Shown: one piece after another, positions 34,848 through 44,705 of the stretch
Layout: every line of letters begins with the position of its first letter
Numbering within the stretch: the stretch's first letter is position 1
Assembly (NCBI GenBank): GCA_028583605.1
Contig: CM053327.1
Location: forward strand, 18,587,629-18,651,628
Direction of reading: 5' to 3'
DNA from: Dastarcus helophoroides
Lineage: Eukaryota > Arthropoda > Insecta > Coleoptera > Bothrideridae
Length of the DNA stretch: 64,000 nucleotides
Translations under genes and position numbers: made by a program
Notes under the pieces: model-generated
What the model was told of the DNA's origin: nothing
Databases searched by the model: none
The model's input: the letters and a program-made list of their open reading frames with translations, nothing else

Positions 34848-36045
34848 TACATACAGTCTGTTTCAAGATAGAGTACTGAAGAGGAGTTTCTTTTTTATTT
34901 GTGGATTTACGAGGAAAAGTCTTTCTTTATAAAAACTCCTGCTTGATTTTGAATTAAATGACATTATTTTGTTTATTTTTATGCAGGGAGTTCAATTATT
35001 TGAAAATGTAAAAAATGACCTGGCGTAACCTGCCGTTATCTTTTGCAGTATTGAAAAATATTGTTTAAACATATGACTTAGAACTACAAAAAAAGTCTAA
35101 ATTTCAAATTTTAATTAATTTTCAGCAATTTTTGCAATAACGCAGCCCTATAGACGTGGGCATTATTGCACTCTGGGTCTATTCTGTTTGTATGATAATT
35201 GTTGAAGCTATTTCATAGGTTCTTTTGCAGACCGCTAGGTGGCTCTATACTTAGAAATTTGTGGTTACTTGAGAAAACACTACAAAGAATGATTCGAATT
35301 ATTCAAATAAAATTAATTTTGAATCAACAAAGAAAGTCAATTCCTTACTACAGACAATTAACAATAATATGTTTTAACGAGTATCAGCACCAAGATATTT
35401 TTTTCCAATTCCTATCAAAGTCATCCATTTTTTTCCAGACAGAGCAGAATACGCCACAAATTACATTTGGAAACATTTGTTAGGTTGAAGCTGAGTGTAC
35501 CAAACTCACGAGATCCAATAAGATCGAAAGTGGTATTTGTTTTCCAAACGCTGAATTTGATAAATGTTCAAACTATCGGCCAGTGCATTATCATTCAGAA
35601 AATAAAACTGCCCAGAAAATTACAAACAAGTAGAAATATGTACAGAAGTAGGTGGTAATACCTTTAAATGATGATGCTTTAATTTAATCACTCATTGCTA
35701 TCATCAAATAACTTTTTATTTTCTTGTGCCTAGTCTAACTTTGATTTGTAACCTGTTTTGCTTAGTTTTTAAAAAATTAACCAAAACTTCGTTTTTAAGC
35801 ATTTTTTGTCATTACAAACTACATTTCTTAGTAACAATTCTCGATACCGTCAAAAATAACAACAATTAATTTTTTTGGCCATTTTTGAAATTTTCAAGTA
35901 ATTAAATTCCCGGTAAAAAAACCTCAAGAAATGTCACTTTAGGTGATTTAAAATCAAGCAGGAGTTTTGTCAAAAAATAACTTTTCTTATAAACCTCCCC
36001 AAGAAATCCCCCTTCGGTATGCTATCGTGGGACACACTGTATGTA
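34848..36045. mobile_element. 1.2-kb DNA transposon with long inverted ends
   Basis: The left end TACATACAGTCTGTTTCAAG and the complement of the right end (TACATACAGTGTGTCCCACG) match. Homology continues about 115 bp inward, including AAAACTCCTGCTTGATTTT on both sides and TGACATT at the inner edge. CAGTGTGTCCCACGATAGC-type termini are frequent in arthropod non-autonomous DNA transposons. The 94-codon plus-strand ORF inside (35199-35483) is unrecognised and may be chance. The superfamily is not determined; TA flanks are possible. Confidence 0.75.
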
Positions 36046-36470
36046 TATGCTTACAACAATATTTTTAAGCCATAAAATAAAATTCCTTTCCACTAGAAGG
36101 CATTTCAGTCATAATTTTATGAATTTAAAGAGAAGATAAAGAAAAATGAGTACGATACGAAATTTTTTCAAGTATACTGTCTTTAGAAAAAATTGCCAAA
36201 TCCTAATTTAAATTCCCTTTAAGGCTCTTGTTGACTAGTCAAATGTTAACTCCAAACAATTTTGACATCTCCAGATAATTCAATAACTGCGCTGCGCCAT
36301 TCGGGCATCGGGAGCAACTAAATACATTTACGTTATGTTTGACAGATGAAAACATGCAAATCATTAATTCATATTGTAACAAAATGTAAATTGTAGAATT
36401 AAGTACCTAAGAAAAGTTTCTAGAAAGATCTGATAAGGGTAAGCGGCCGCGATAACAAAGCAAATGGCAG
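36046..36470. other. No gene seen
   Basis: AT-rich sequence between the TIR element and the heat-shock-type promoter. It contains a GC-rich word AAGCGGCCGCGATAAC at 36441-36456. Confidence 0.4.
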
Positions 36471-36477
36471 ATCAGCG

Positions 36478-36580
36478 TTCCAGAAATTTCGAAAAAAGAT
36501 AAGCCTTATCTGCGAGATTTTTCTAGAACCTGAAAGCCAAAACTATATAAGGCGGTCGCCTTTTCCCTCGAGTCAGTTAG
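36478..36580 (+). promoter_or_regulatory. Heat-shock-type promoter: HSEs, TATA, initiator
   Basis: TTCCAGAAATTTCGAA (36478-36493) is three exact alternating heat-shock-factor units (nTTCnnGAAnnTTC) plus a near-match fourth. TTCTAGAA (36521-36528) is a second, two-unit element. The palindrome AGATAAGCCTTATCT (36497-36511) holds two GATA sites. TATATAA lies at 36545-36551. TCAGT, the arthropod initiator, lies at 36573-36577 with its A 30 bp after the TATA start. The spacing is that expected of a real RNA polymerase II core promoter; HSF control is inferred from the motifs. Confidence 0.7.
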
Positions 36581-36672
36581 TTAGAGTCAGTGTAGTTAAG
36601 TAGTGAGTTAGCAGTTAGAAATCAATAAGTGAGTTAGGTGTTCAGTTGTAGTGATCCGAGTTTAGTTTGAAA

Positions 36673-36786
36673 ATGAAGTGGGTGTTATTCAATTCACGTC
36701 TTAATCAATTCGAACCGATAGCCCGCAACAATATTTTCGGCCCCGAAAACCCTGAAGAACTCATTGATTTCTTCTTTCTTATTTAA
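36673..36786 (+). CDS. 37-codon ORF downstream of a heat-shock-type promoter
   Basis: ATG at 36673-36675 (context TGAAAATGA), TAA at 36784-36786. The peptide begins MKWVLFNSRLNQFEPIARNN and continues IFGPENPEELIDFFFLI. It is the first ATG after the predicted start site at 36575, with a 98-nt leader, which gives it positional support despite its length. The composition is not low complexity. I do not recognise a family. It may be a true small protein or the N-terminus of a stress protein cut short by a stop, since no compatible continuation is evident in the other frames. Confidence 0.35.
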   Translation: MKWVLFNSRLNQFEPIARNNIFGPENPEELIDFFFLI

Positions 36787-36926
36787 TCGGTCGATAGTGA
36801 TAACGAATTACAGAAGAAACTAGTGTAGAAAGGAGGCTAATACGAGAGATATTTTCTGACGCCAGTTTTGAGTTTTGTGAATGTGAAGGAAACAGGTTAT
36901 GTCGACGGAAGTTTGTGTTCTTTATC

Positions 36927-36932
36927 AATAAA
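36927..36932 (+). terminator. AATAAA poly(A) signal
   Basis: A canonical hexamer followed within 10 bp by a GTTC and T-rich downstream element. It ends the unit that starts at 36575. Confidence 0.45.
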
Positions 36933-36950
36933 TCATGTTCTTTTTTTCTT

Positions 36951-39060
36951 TATAAATGCCACAACCCCCAAAGAACGTATCTTAAAGACGAATTAAATGT
37001 TTTTTGGGGTAGATATGTTAGGAATTCCGCCGTTGGCACATTTATTTATAAACAATCTAACACCCGACAAATGGTTAATATGCCTCGAAATAAAATAATC
37101 CGGAAGTGGACATTAACTTTGTGGATGCGTCATTAGAATATAAATGCAATTAGATATTTTCATATTAGTTTCAACTGTAGGAAAAATAAATAAATTATAT
37201 AGCTATTAATATTTAAGAATTTGTTGCCACTTTTTCTCTCTGAACGTGGTGACCGATAACGTGGATAAGTTGACCTACATATGAAGTAAACCATTTATTG
37301 AACGTCATTAGAGGCAATTTTTGGGTTAATTTGCCCCTCTTTTAAAATATTTTTTTTTATTTTATGACTTTATTAACCCTTCCAAATGTGTGAATAAGAT
37401 GTATTTACATTATGACTGAAACACCCTGTATATTCACCGCGCTAAATAAATACGATTTATGGTAAAAAAAAGTTTAATGAAAAGTTAGTTATAGGTCTTC
37501 AAAATTCTCAGGAAAAAATCATACCTTAACAACTTTACTAATTTGGTTTAAATTTGAAACATATATTTAGAGAAGCAGGGCTTATGATATCCTAGAATCT
37601 TAGTGAATACTTCATGATAGTTTTCTTCACCTAATTCTTCAGTTGATCAGAACTTTTGCCATGGTCACATTCTTTTAAAGCGGCATTGTCAGAGAAAAGG
37701 TGGTTTTATTCCAAAAATAATTTGACTTTTGACAAAAATCTCCCACAGATAATCATTTTTGTGCAAAATGACACTCTATTGCGCATGGTGTTTGTAGTGA
37801 GTACTATGAAGTTAAAACGTTTGGCTCAGTAGACTATGAAAACCAAATGTACCTATGACAACAAAATTCCATTAAAAATGATAGGTGATTTATTCCATTT
37901 TTCACTTTGTTTTTAATTTAAAGGGACTACCTATCTCTTCTGTGAATACGGGTTTTGCATATCGGGCGAAAAAGGCATGCAATTATTCATAAACTGTTTT
38001 GGTTGATCTGTCAACTATCATTTTGAACTGTTGCTTATGCAAAGAGGCTTAGAATCTTCTGAGCAAAAGAAAATTAAACAAGGGTCAAAATTTAGTGAAA
38101 CAAATTTATTTAACACTACGATAGTATAGTTCGGTAAACATAGAAAATCCTAAAAGATGAGGTAAATATTTGGCTTTTTTGGCCGTTCATCACAGTATTT
38201 TTAATAATCGTTTTTTTATATTTAATTATTCAATGTATTAAATTTATTTGTAAATTCTACTAAAATCATGATAAGATTTGGAGAATGGATTGTGCACTCT
38301 GGTTACAATAAAAAGGATCTTCCTGATTTTTTACTAATAAATACATTACCGTTTTCCTAAAATGAATTCTACCTAGGGTTCGGGGATGTGGAGATAAGAG
38401 AAGAACGCGTAAAGTAAACCTCAAAAATGTAAAACGTTTCCCGGTTTTGGTAGGCCCAATTTAATATTCATCGGAATGATGTTACAAACCGCAAACATTG
38501 TTAGTAATGTTCGGATGTTAATTAAGTTTTCATAAACGTCGGGTCAAGAAATCAGCTCGTTATATAGAGAAGAGACCCTTCTCACGTTGTCGAGTCGGAT
38601 TGTCTTAAGTTTGCTGGATAATTTATGTCAGACCTTTAGCAATATCGCTTAGTTGGCTTAAAACGTTTGGCTCTTTTCTTGATGCTTTTAACCACTTCCT
38701 GTTAAGTTTGATTGAAGGTTTTACTTCCTACTTTGCAAAAACCTTTTTAGATTCTTATAGTAGTGAAATAAAGTTAAATTAATGCCGCTTTTACTATATA
38801 GAATGAAAATATTCTTGTCCTATATAACAACTAAATTAACAAACATTGTAACCTCGATTATTATTTGGTATTTTTACAATTTTATAAATTCTTTATTGTC
38901 AAGTTTCTAGACATAAAAAAAAGTTTTGGTTTAATAACTAAAAAAACATTGCCATTGGATTAAAAAAATAAATAAAATAAGTTTTAAAACTGTGTGGTTA
39001 AATATATTTTAGTTAGTAATCCTTAATAAATTATTAAAAGTGGAAATAAAATACAAAAGT
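36951..39060. other. AT-rich sequence, no gene seen
   Basis: No gene was recognised. A single transposon-like end, CTGAAACACCCTGTATAT (37418-37435), has no partner in the window. Confidence 0.45.
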
Positions 39061-39179
39061 AATCACTTTAAAAACAAGAACAAGCTAATGTAATGTACAA
39101 TAAAAGTAGACTAAAAAAAAACCTTAAACCGAAGACTGACGCGTTAAAAATAAGTCAAAACGTAAAACCTGAGTAATAA

Positions 39180-39317
39180 ATATCAAGGTATATGTCCAAA
39201 GCCAAAAACAAAGCTGATAATTACAAGTTTAAGTTTAAAATCAAAATTTTGAGAAAAAATGAGACACTGGAATCTAAATTTTGACAAAAAAAGAGTTAGA
39301 AGATCTAAATAAAATCT
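39180..39317. repeat. A-rich degenerate tract upstream of PLE fragment
   Basis: AAAATCAAAATTTTGAGAAA and similar runs are the reverse-complement orientation of the T-rich tracts. The tract sits immediately 5' of the PLE endonuclease segment. The same relative order occurs at 61.04-61.56 kb on the other strand. Confidence 0.45.
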
Positions 39318-39540
39318 TTGCAAATCTATGGTAAAATCAAAATTAAAAGATCGTCTAGTCTAGTTTACCAAATTTCCCGTGAAAATTGTCCTCAAATTCC
39401 TCAAAAGTACGGCAGGCAGACTAGACGATCTCTTAAAATCCGATTGAAGGAGCATTTGGCTCATTTAAGGTACGCAAGAACTGAGAAGCTAAGAAATAGT
39501 AACGCAAAAAAAGGGTTAAACTTAGATTTATTCTGAAAAA
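39318..39540 (+). mobile_element. Penelope-like element GIY-YIG endonuclease fragment
   Basis: The frame encodes LVYQISRENCPQI, then a damaged YGRQT where the family has Y(V/I)GQT, then RRSLKIRLKEHLAHLRYART. These match the core of the GIY-YIG nuclease found at the C-terminus of Penelope-like retroelement proteins, including the conserved Arg and the Glu of KEH. The 61.1-kb copy retains an intact YVGQT. A 14-bp inverted copy of AGACTAGACGATCT (39418-39431) was inserted just upstream (39348-39361). The reverse transcriptase part is absent, and the downstream end is cut by the 39.5-40.5 kb mariner. Confidence 0.8.
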
Positions 39541-39544
39541 TTAT

Positions 39545-40510
39545 CAGCCTCAGCAAGTATTACCCATTTTTGTAAAATCTTTCTTTTGGGAATTAAAGAA
39601 GTGTATCATCTCGTTTTCCAAAACCTCTCTATTTTCAAATCGCCGATTCTGCATGTCGTTGTCCAAGGCCAAAAACTGGTAGTTGTCACTTGGGGCAAGG
39701 TCTGGTGAGTACAGAGGGTGAGGTAAAAGTTTCCATTGTCGTGGAGCTATAGTTTTCTGCGTGGTTCTTGCTGCGTGTGTGTGGTCTTCCTGATGGAAGA
39801 TAACACCTTTTTTGTTCGCCAAAGCAGGCTGTTTTTGACTTAGAGCGACCGCAACTTTGGTAAGTTGTGCTGAGTAGATTTTAGCAGTAATGGTTTGTCC
39901 ACTTGGCAGAAGCTTATAGTGAACTATACCTGCTGTAGTCCACCATACACATAACAGAATCTTTTGTTGGTGAATGTTGGTTTAGCAGTCAATGGCAACA
40001 GATCTTTACTGGATAGCCAAGGATATAAGCGCTTATTGTTGCGGATATAATCCATTTTCATCACACGTCAACATCCGGTCAAAAAACTATATTAAGTTGT
40101 GGTGGGAAAGCAACGGTGAACAGATTGTTAAGCGCTGTAGCTTGTTCGTTTCACTCAATTCATGTGGTACCTATTTGCTCAAGTTTCATCGTTTCCCACG
40201 CTAGTGCATATGTATGCGAATAGTTTCATCACTCACATTGAATCTTAAAGCAAGAGCTTGACATGTCTGATTTGAATCCTGCTCGATCGCCAGCTTGATA
40301 TCGTCGTTGTTGATCGTTGATGGTCTTCCAGAGCGAGGTCCATCTTCCAGATTTTCATCTCCAGAGGCAAATTTCTTAAACCACTTCTGACCCATCCGTT
40401 CAGCCACAGTACCTTCTTCAAAAGCAGTGCTACGATAAGCTTCTGCAGCCTTGGAACCAAGTTTGAATTTATAAAGTTAACAAGCACAAATTATTGCATT
40501 TGACATGGCC
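39545..40510 (-). mobile_element. mariner-family transposase relic, third copy
   Basis: On the minus strand, high to low coordinate: YKFKLGSKAAEAYRST and VAERMGQKWFKKFASGDENL (40.33-40.47 kb); EDGPRSGRPSTINNDDIKLA with ALRFNVSDETI, the second helix-turn-helix (40.21-40.33 kb); a decayed centre with WKWI-like and WTNHYC-like relics; then KKGVIFHQEDHTHAARTTQK and LPHPLYSPDLAPSDNYQFLA (39.68-39.82 kb), with the final helix near 39.56 kb. The DNARPH-type motif has degenerated to EDHTHAA. HPLYSPDLAPSD is the conserved loop before the last catalytic Asp. Stops and frameshifts separate the parts. It belongs to the group with SGRPS linkers, distinct from the 15.7-kb copy. It abuts the PLE endonuclease fragment, so it probably inserted into it. 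Confidence 0.87.
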
Positions 40511-41000
40511 ATATTCTAGTAAAAATTATGCACTCTAATTTAAAGTAATCTAACTTATCAAATACACTGAATGATACCCTTTGACATAATTTTTAACCTA
40601 TATCCAAAATTGACCCACCGTTATATCCTGTTTACTGAATATGATTCAAAGAAGTGAACAATAAAGAAAAACTGCACGAATTTTATTGGTTGCCTTAGAT
40701 CATAGGACAGATAATAATATTTTCCCACTCCCACCCGTATATTCACTGTTTTCTTTATAACTTGCAAGCAGGATAGATAGGCCATATCAGTCTAGTGAAC
40801 GGATATAACGTAAGTCGCGCAGTGATTGGTCGATTTCATATCCAAACTATTGTGGATATGAAATTGAGCAATCATGACCATGCGATAAGAACGAATGTCA
40901 TTTTTAGGTTCAAAATTATACCATTGAATTTGTCAAGTTGACGTATTTATTGAAAAAAATATTTGTTAAATCGTATTTTTGTTTTTGAGGGATCGTAGTC
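40511..41000. other. No gene seen
   Basis: AT-rich sequence; the inverted repeats of the adjacent mariner were not identified with confidence. Confidence 0.4.
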
Positions 41001-41240
41001 GTGGGAAAACGATTAAGGCCTTCGGCGTCGTGCTCAAACTTCATTTTCGTGCGATATGGACATCATATCCGCTCTTGTTGCACAAACTACTATAAGCTGT
41101 TAAGAGCAGTAAATAAGAATTCTATATTAAATGCATGTGACAGCTTAGCCATCCATGAGGCTGGAGACAATCTTATAAATAGTTGCGCTAGTATTTTAGG
41201 CCACTCATATCTGTTAAAAGTAGTTAAGGTTGACAGATAA
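41001..41240 (+). pseudogene. Penelope-like ORF, C-terminal fragment
   Basis: The last part of the 79-codon frame, LLRAVNKNSILNACDSLAIH, EAGDNLINS and ILGHSYLL, then a stop, has the layout of the segment after the GIY-YIG domain in Penelope-like proteins: a W/L-rich helix, an (E/D)-S-(L/I)-x-I block, then N-x-(D/E). The 52.1-kb copy on the minus strand gives VVNKNSMVNACESLAIHKAE and LGHSPLL. The two match, so this is a repeated coding end. The first 25 residues are less certain. The family B hairpin motif lies 120 bp downstream, in the 3' region. Confidence 0.65.
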
Positions 41241-41344
41241 AGAATTGTGAGACTGCGACGTGATTAGATGCGCATGCGAGTTCGGATGCAGTCGATCATG
41301 CACGAAGTGAATATTCTTAGTATATAAGGATTCATTTTAGGATT

Positions 41345-41495
41345 AGGTATTAGTATCTCTCTGAAGATGATAGCTTGGCTATCGAAACGCATTAGAGCAA
41401 CCTTTGTTGTGGTTTTTTAATATTTCTTGGTTTCAGGAGACAAGATTTATATTTCGATTTTTGAAGATAACCAAGGACCAGTCCGCTCCATCAAA
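41345..41495 (+). ncRNA. Family B 3' region with CTGAAGA-hairpin-GAAAC motif
   Basis: CTGAAGA (41361-41367) is followed by T, then a perfect six-pair hairpin GATAGC-TTG-GCTATC (41369-41383), then GAAACGC (41384-41390). The arrangement resembles a hammerhead core (CUGANGA, stem II, GAAA) but carries one extra base between the core and stem II. Shared tail blocks follow: TTTCTTGGTTTCAGGAGACA and GAAGATAACCAAGGACCAGT. The same family occurs at 43.2, 51.9 and 14.1 kb. Confidence 0.6.
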
Positions 41496-41514
41496 AAAAA
41501 AAAGGTTCTGATTA

Positions 41515-41560
41515 GCGAGGTTCGGATTAGCGGGTGTTGGATTACCGAAATTTTGCAATT
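41515..41560 (+). repeat. Iterated TTCGGATTAGCGG-type words
   Basis: TTCTGATTAGCGAGG, TTCGGATTAGCGGG and TTGGATTACCG occur in tandem. Such iterations are seen at termini of pogo/Tigger-type elements, and a single GGTCGGATTAACGGAG lies at 29.65 kb. No transposase is present. Confidence 0.35.
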
Positions 41561-41579
41561 TTGTTAAAACCTTCCATCG

Positions 41580-41705
41580 TTTCGATTAGATTATCTGGCA
41601 AGTAGTTTAAAGTGTCGTTTTTTGGTAACGCAAAACCATTCGTGTACCTCCTATTTTTAGTCACTTAACGCGCCTAAAGAAGTTTTCACTTCAATAATTT
41701 AAAAT
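41580..41705 (+). repeat. Copy of the 26.7-kb SINE-associated repeat, lacking the tRNA head
   Basis: TTAGATTATCTGGCAAGTAG followed within about 30 bp by GGTAACGCAAAACCATTCGT and CGCCTAAAGAAGTTTTCACT parallels 26655-26935. The 170-bp tRNA-like portion is missing between the two conserved blocks. Confidence 0.6.
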
Positions 41706-43050
41706 GTGCCGATGTATCTTTATACCAAAAGAATCTTTTTGCAAAAAAAATTGTAATAACTACAAGTCACAAACAGCGATTGACAAATTAAGATCTAACA
41801 CAATCGCTATTGCGGCAATCTAAAAAGATTGCCAATCCTTAACGAAAAACGCTACTGAAAATCTGTACTTATGAAAGAAGTAACTGGCGAAGAAAATGCC
41901 AATTAACATGAATGGAATTAGCTACAAGGTTTTACCCTGTATATTGTTTGATCTTTTGCACGTGTAGTAAAAGAGTAAAGTTGTTCGTTATACACTACAT
42001 ACGCGTTGTATAACATACAATTCAACGACATGAAATCCTTACCCAGTTGACTCGAACTTATCAATATTGCCTTTTCCAGTAGGGTATTCACATCGGAAAT
42101 CTATTTGACCAAGTATTGCATGGAGAGCTGCAAGCTTCGATCTGAGATGGACTGATATAAAATCTTATTTGTCGGACAAACGCCCAAGTGCTTTTTCCAT
42201 ATCATCCAAACTAAGATAAGGTCTGTGTGGGTTGTACGAAAAACTTATCGAAGAATATATCAGATTGGAGATTGTCATTTTAAAAGCTGAGTCAACATGT
42301 ATTTTCAAGATCGAACTTGTTTGAAATTTTAGTAGTGGAAAGACGTGCAGTGGCCAATAGTTTTCCGCATCAGCGTTCTGTAGTTATTTAGAAGATATCA
42401 TTTTATTTTAAAAGAAAAATAAATTTTTTTCACAACGACAAATATTATTAAGTATGGATTTGTATTTCATCATTGTACAAATCATGTATTTCTTTGTTTT
42501 TTTTTTGTGGAAAAAACTATAAAAGCAGTACAATTAATAGAGAGATTTGTTGAAAGAAAATTATTCTCTGCAAGTTACCTTTAGGTAATCCGTCTAGACC
42601 GTCATTTTCCAAGGCTTCTCTTTGATTAAATCGAGCCTCTATTGTTGTTTAATCAAACCTGCTTGTTCGCCTCCGTGTAGTGGATAAACGATGTTATAGA
42701 AAGGAAAAGTACAACTGTATTTAAGGCAGATATATACTATACATACACAGAGAAACATAAATTATAGGTATTACTTGCGCCCGGTTTCACAAATTAGAGA
42801 CGTAATTGTGCCCCTCAGAAAATAGAGCTCTCGCGTAATTGACAAAGGTAAAACATTGTTTTCTACAATTACGTAATTATTTGGTGCTTTGAGGGTTTAT
42901 TTGTCCTTGGCTTTATTGGTTACTCCTAACCAGCGTATTTTCGTTAGCTTTGCATATTTGAATATAACATAATTATAATGACTCCAATTTAAGCTATCCA
43001 TTTTTTCATGCAACTTGTTCTATAATTAGGTAGCATTTCAGAGAAAAAAG
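41706..43050. other. No gene seen
   Basis: AT-rich sequence. Around 42780, GCGCCCGGTTTCACAAA resembles a miniature-element end, without an identified partner. Confidence 0.45.
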
Positions 43051-43051
43051 G

Positions 43052-43078
43052 GTTTTTGAAGTGAAAACTTCTTTAGAC
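43052..43078 (-). repeat. Short CTAAAGAAGTTTTCACTTCAA block
   Basis: On the minus strand the core TAAAGAAGTTTTCACTTCAA is identical to that at 41.68 kb, and one base different from 26.91 kb. It is the shared 3' core of a dispersed repeat, here without its flanks. Confidence 0.5.
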
Positions 43079-43199
43079 ATACAAGTTGCGTGGAAACTTG
43101 CCTGTGAAGCACTTGTTCATAGAAACATAAAGGTGAAATTGTTTTGATGTATTTGAATTTTTAAAGTGAAGTAATTCTACATACATATTTTGCATATCG

Positions 43200-43305
43200 A
43201 GAGAGAAGATGATAGCTTGGCTGTCGAAACGCGTTAGAACAACCTTTGTTGTGTTTTTTAATCTTTCTTGGTTTCAGGGAACAAGATTATTTGTATTTCA
43301 GTCTT
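43200..43305 (+). ncRNA. Family B 3' region, second motif copy
   Basis: AAGATGATAGCTTGGCTGTC then GAAACGCGTTAGAACAACC parallels 41364 onward. The hairpin is retained with one A-to-G change that keeps pairing as T-G (GATAGC/GCTGTC). The tail TCTTTCTTGGTTTCAGGGAA is also shared. The first CTG of the core is changed to AGAGA. No coding remnant precedes it. Confidence 0.6.
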
Positions 43306-43351
43306 TTATTACTGTAGAGGTGAGCTTCAACTCGTGTTTATTACTTATATA

Positions 43352-43676
43352 ATGTGCCATTTACACGAGCAAGTAAAACTATCGCAAGTCGATGTCTGAG
43401 ACCTAGCGAACTTGCGTAGTATAAACAGTCTCCGAGAATGCTCTCAGAGCAAGTAGTAAAACTTGCGCAAGCGCTTGCGGAATAATTACATTCACGTGTA
43501 AACAACCGTAGAGAGGCGCTATAGTCAAGTTCAGATTTATTTCCAATTTGTTGGAAATTGTCTGCAACTGGGTTGTGCAAGTCGTACATTTGGAGGTAGG
43601 AATAGTCGTGTGTGGTCAATAAATATATTCGCTCTCACAAGTGCTATCGTATTACTATCCCGTGTAAACGGCACAT
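43352..43676. mobile_element. 325-bp MITE with GTGCCRTTTACACG ends
   Basis: The left end ATGTGCCATTTACACGAGCA and the complement of the right end (ATGTGCCGTTTACACGGGAT) match for about 40 bp, with AGTAA(A/T)AC and CGAT-A/CGCA-like blocks inward. A 92-codon minus-strand frame (43341-43619) runs through the whole element: THDYSYLQMYDLHNPVADNF, then QIGNKSELDYSAS. That is unusually open for a MITE and may be an exon relic of the parent transposon. The superfamily is not assigned. Confidence 0.65.
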
Positions 43677-44701
43677 AAATTATAACCACATTGTGCCCAG
43701 GTGACCCCTTACTAAGAAGAAGTTATATTTGAATTGACAGTAATTGACCATTTTGCCGAGATGGTCTATTCCTAACAAGAAGAGCTTTATTTCTGGACTT
43801 TTTAAAATTATTTTGTGGACTACTAGAATAATTAAAGTTAATAAAAAGTACACAAATAAGTTGTTCTGGTTTTTTAATATAGGAACCATTCATTAAAATC
43901 ACAAATTTCTTTACATTTTGAATTAGTGTTTTCTTGGCTGTAAGTGTAAAGTTTTAAGGAAACATTTTATTTATTATTATTATTTTTTCTGAATATTATT
44001 AAACTCATAGTACGAACACCAATTTCAGTCATAAGCTTTATGAAACTTATGTAAACTCTATAGAATTGTAAATAAGTGTTGTAGATATTATCATAAAGTC
44101 GAAAAAACATCTTTTAAAATTTGAAAATGCAACTTTCTTAGCGTGGCGTTAATCTAGCATTTAAAATTATAACTTTATGTAAGAGTTTCTCTAGGTTAAA
44201 GGGAGCAGGCAAAGTATCATATACTGCGGATATGCGAATGCAAACATCTGTAAATTACGTTAAGCTGAAGGGATGGTTTGACAGTTTCATATGTATGGAT
44301 ATATGATCCCATATATCTGCATTGAGATTTTCACATGAAATGATGTCCTATCTAGGTTAATATCGACAAAATCAAGAACTCAAAGGTATAAATTTCCCAA
44401 GTTGCAATGATTTTCGGCAATATACATAAAAAACTAGTAAGCAGGACAAATCATGGAAAGCATACATGAAATTTAGGGGCAGTAAAGCTGAGAACGCTCG
44501 TTGCATTTCAAGCTTTTAAGCCGAAGTATCTTTACATTATAAAAAACTACAAAATTTATGAATCGTATTAGGAGACTGGGGATATGCAGTCTGATAGCGA
44601 CAATAAATTTATTTTGAGTTGAATCTTTTAGCCACAAGCTAGTGTTTTTTAAAAATATTTTGCACACTAGCAGAAGACAGCTAGTTTTTTAATACTTTTT
44701 A
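43677..44701. other. No gene seen
   Basis: AT-rich spacer without recognised features. Confidence 0.45.
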
Positions 44702-44705
44702 TTAA

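Larger units (their letters stand above)
36575..36950 (+). other. Predicted short intronless transcript of about 375 nt
   Basis: Bounded by the initiator at 36575 and an AATAAA poly(A) signal at 36927-36932, followed by a T-rich stretch (TTCTTTTTTTCTTT). The leader has repeated GTTAG / GTTAGAGTCAG-like words. No transposon coding sequence is visible inside. It could be a heat-inducible short gene, a truncated stress gene, or the promoter and leader of a mobile element. Confidence 0.45.

Noticed and set aside
37418..37435. CTGAAACACCCTGTATAT as the end of a MITE
   Set aside because: No matching inverted partner found nearby, so no element could be delimited.
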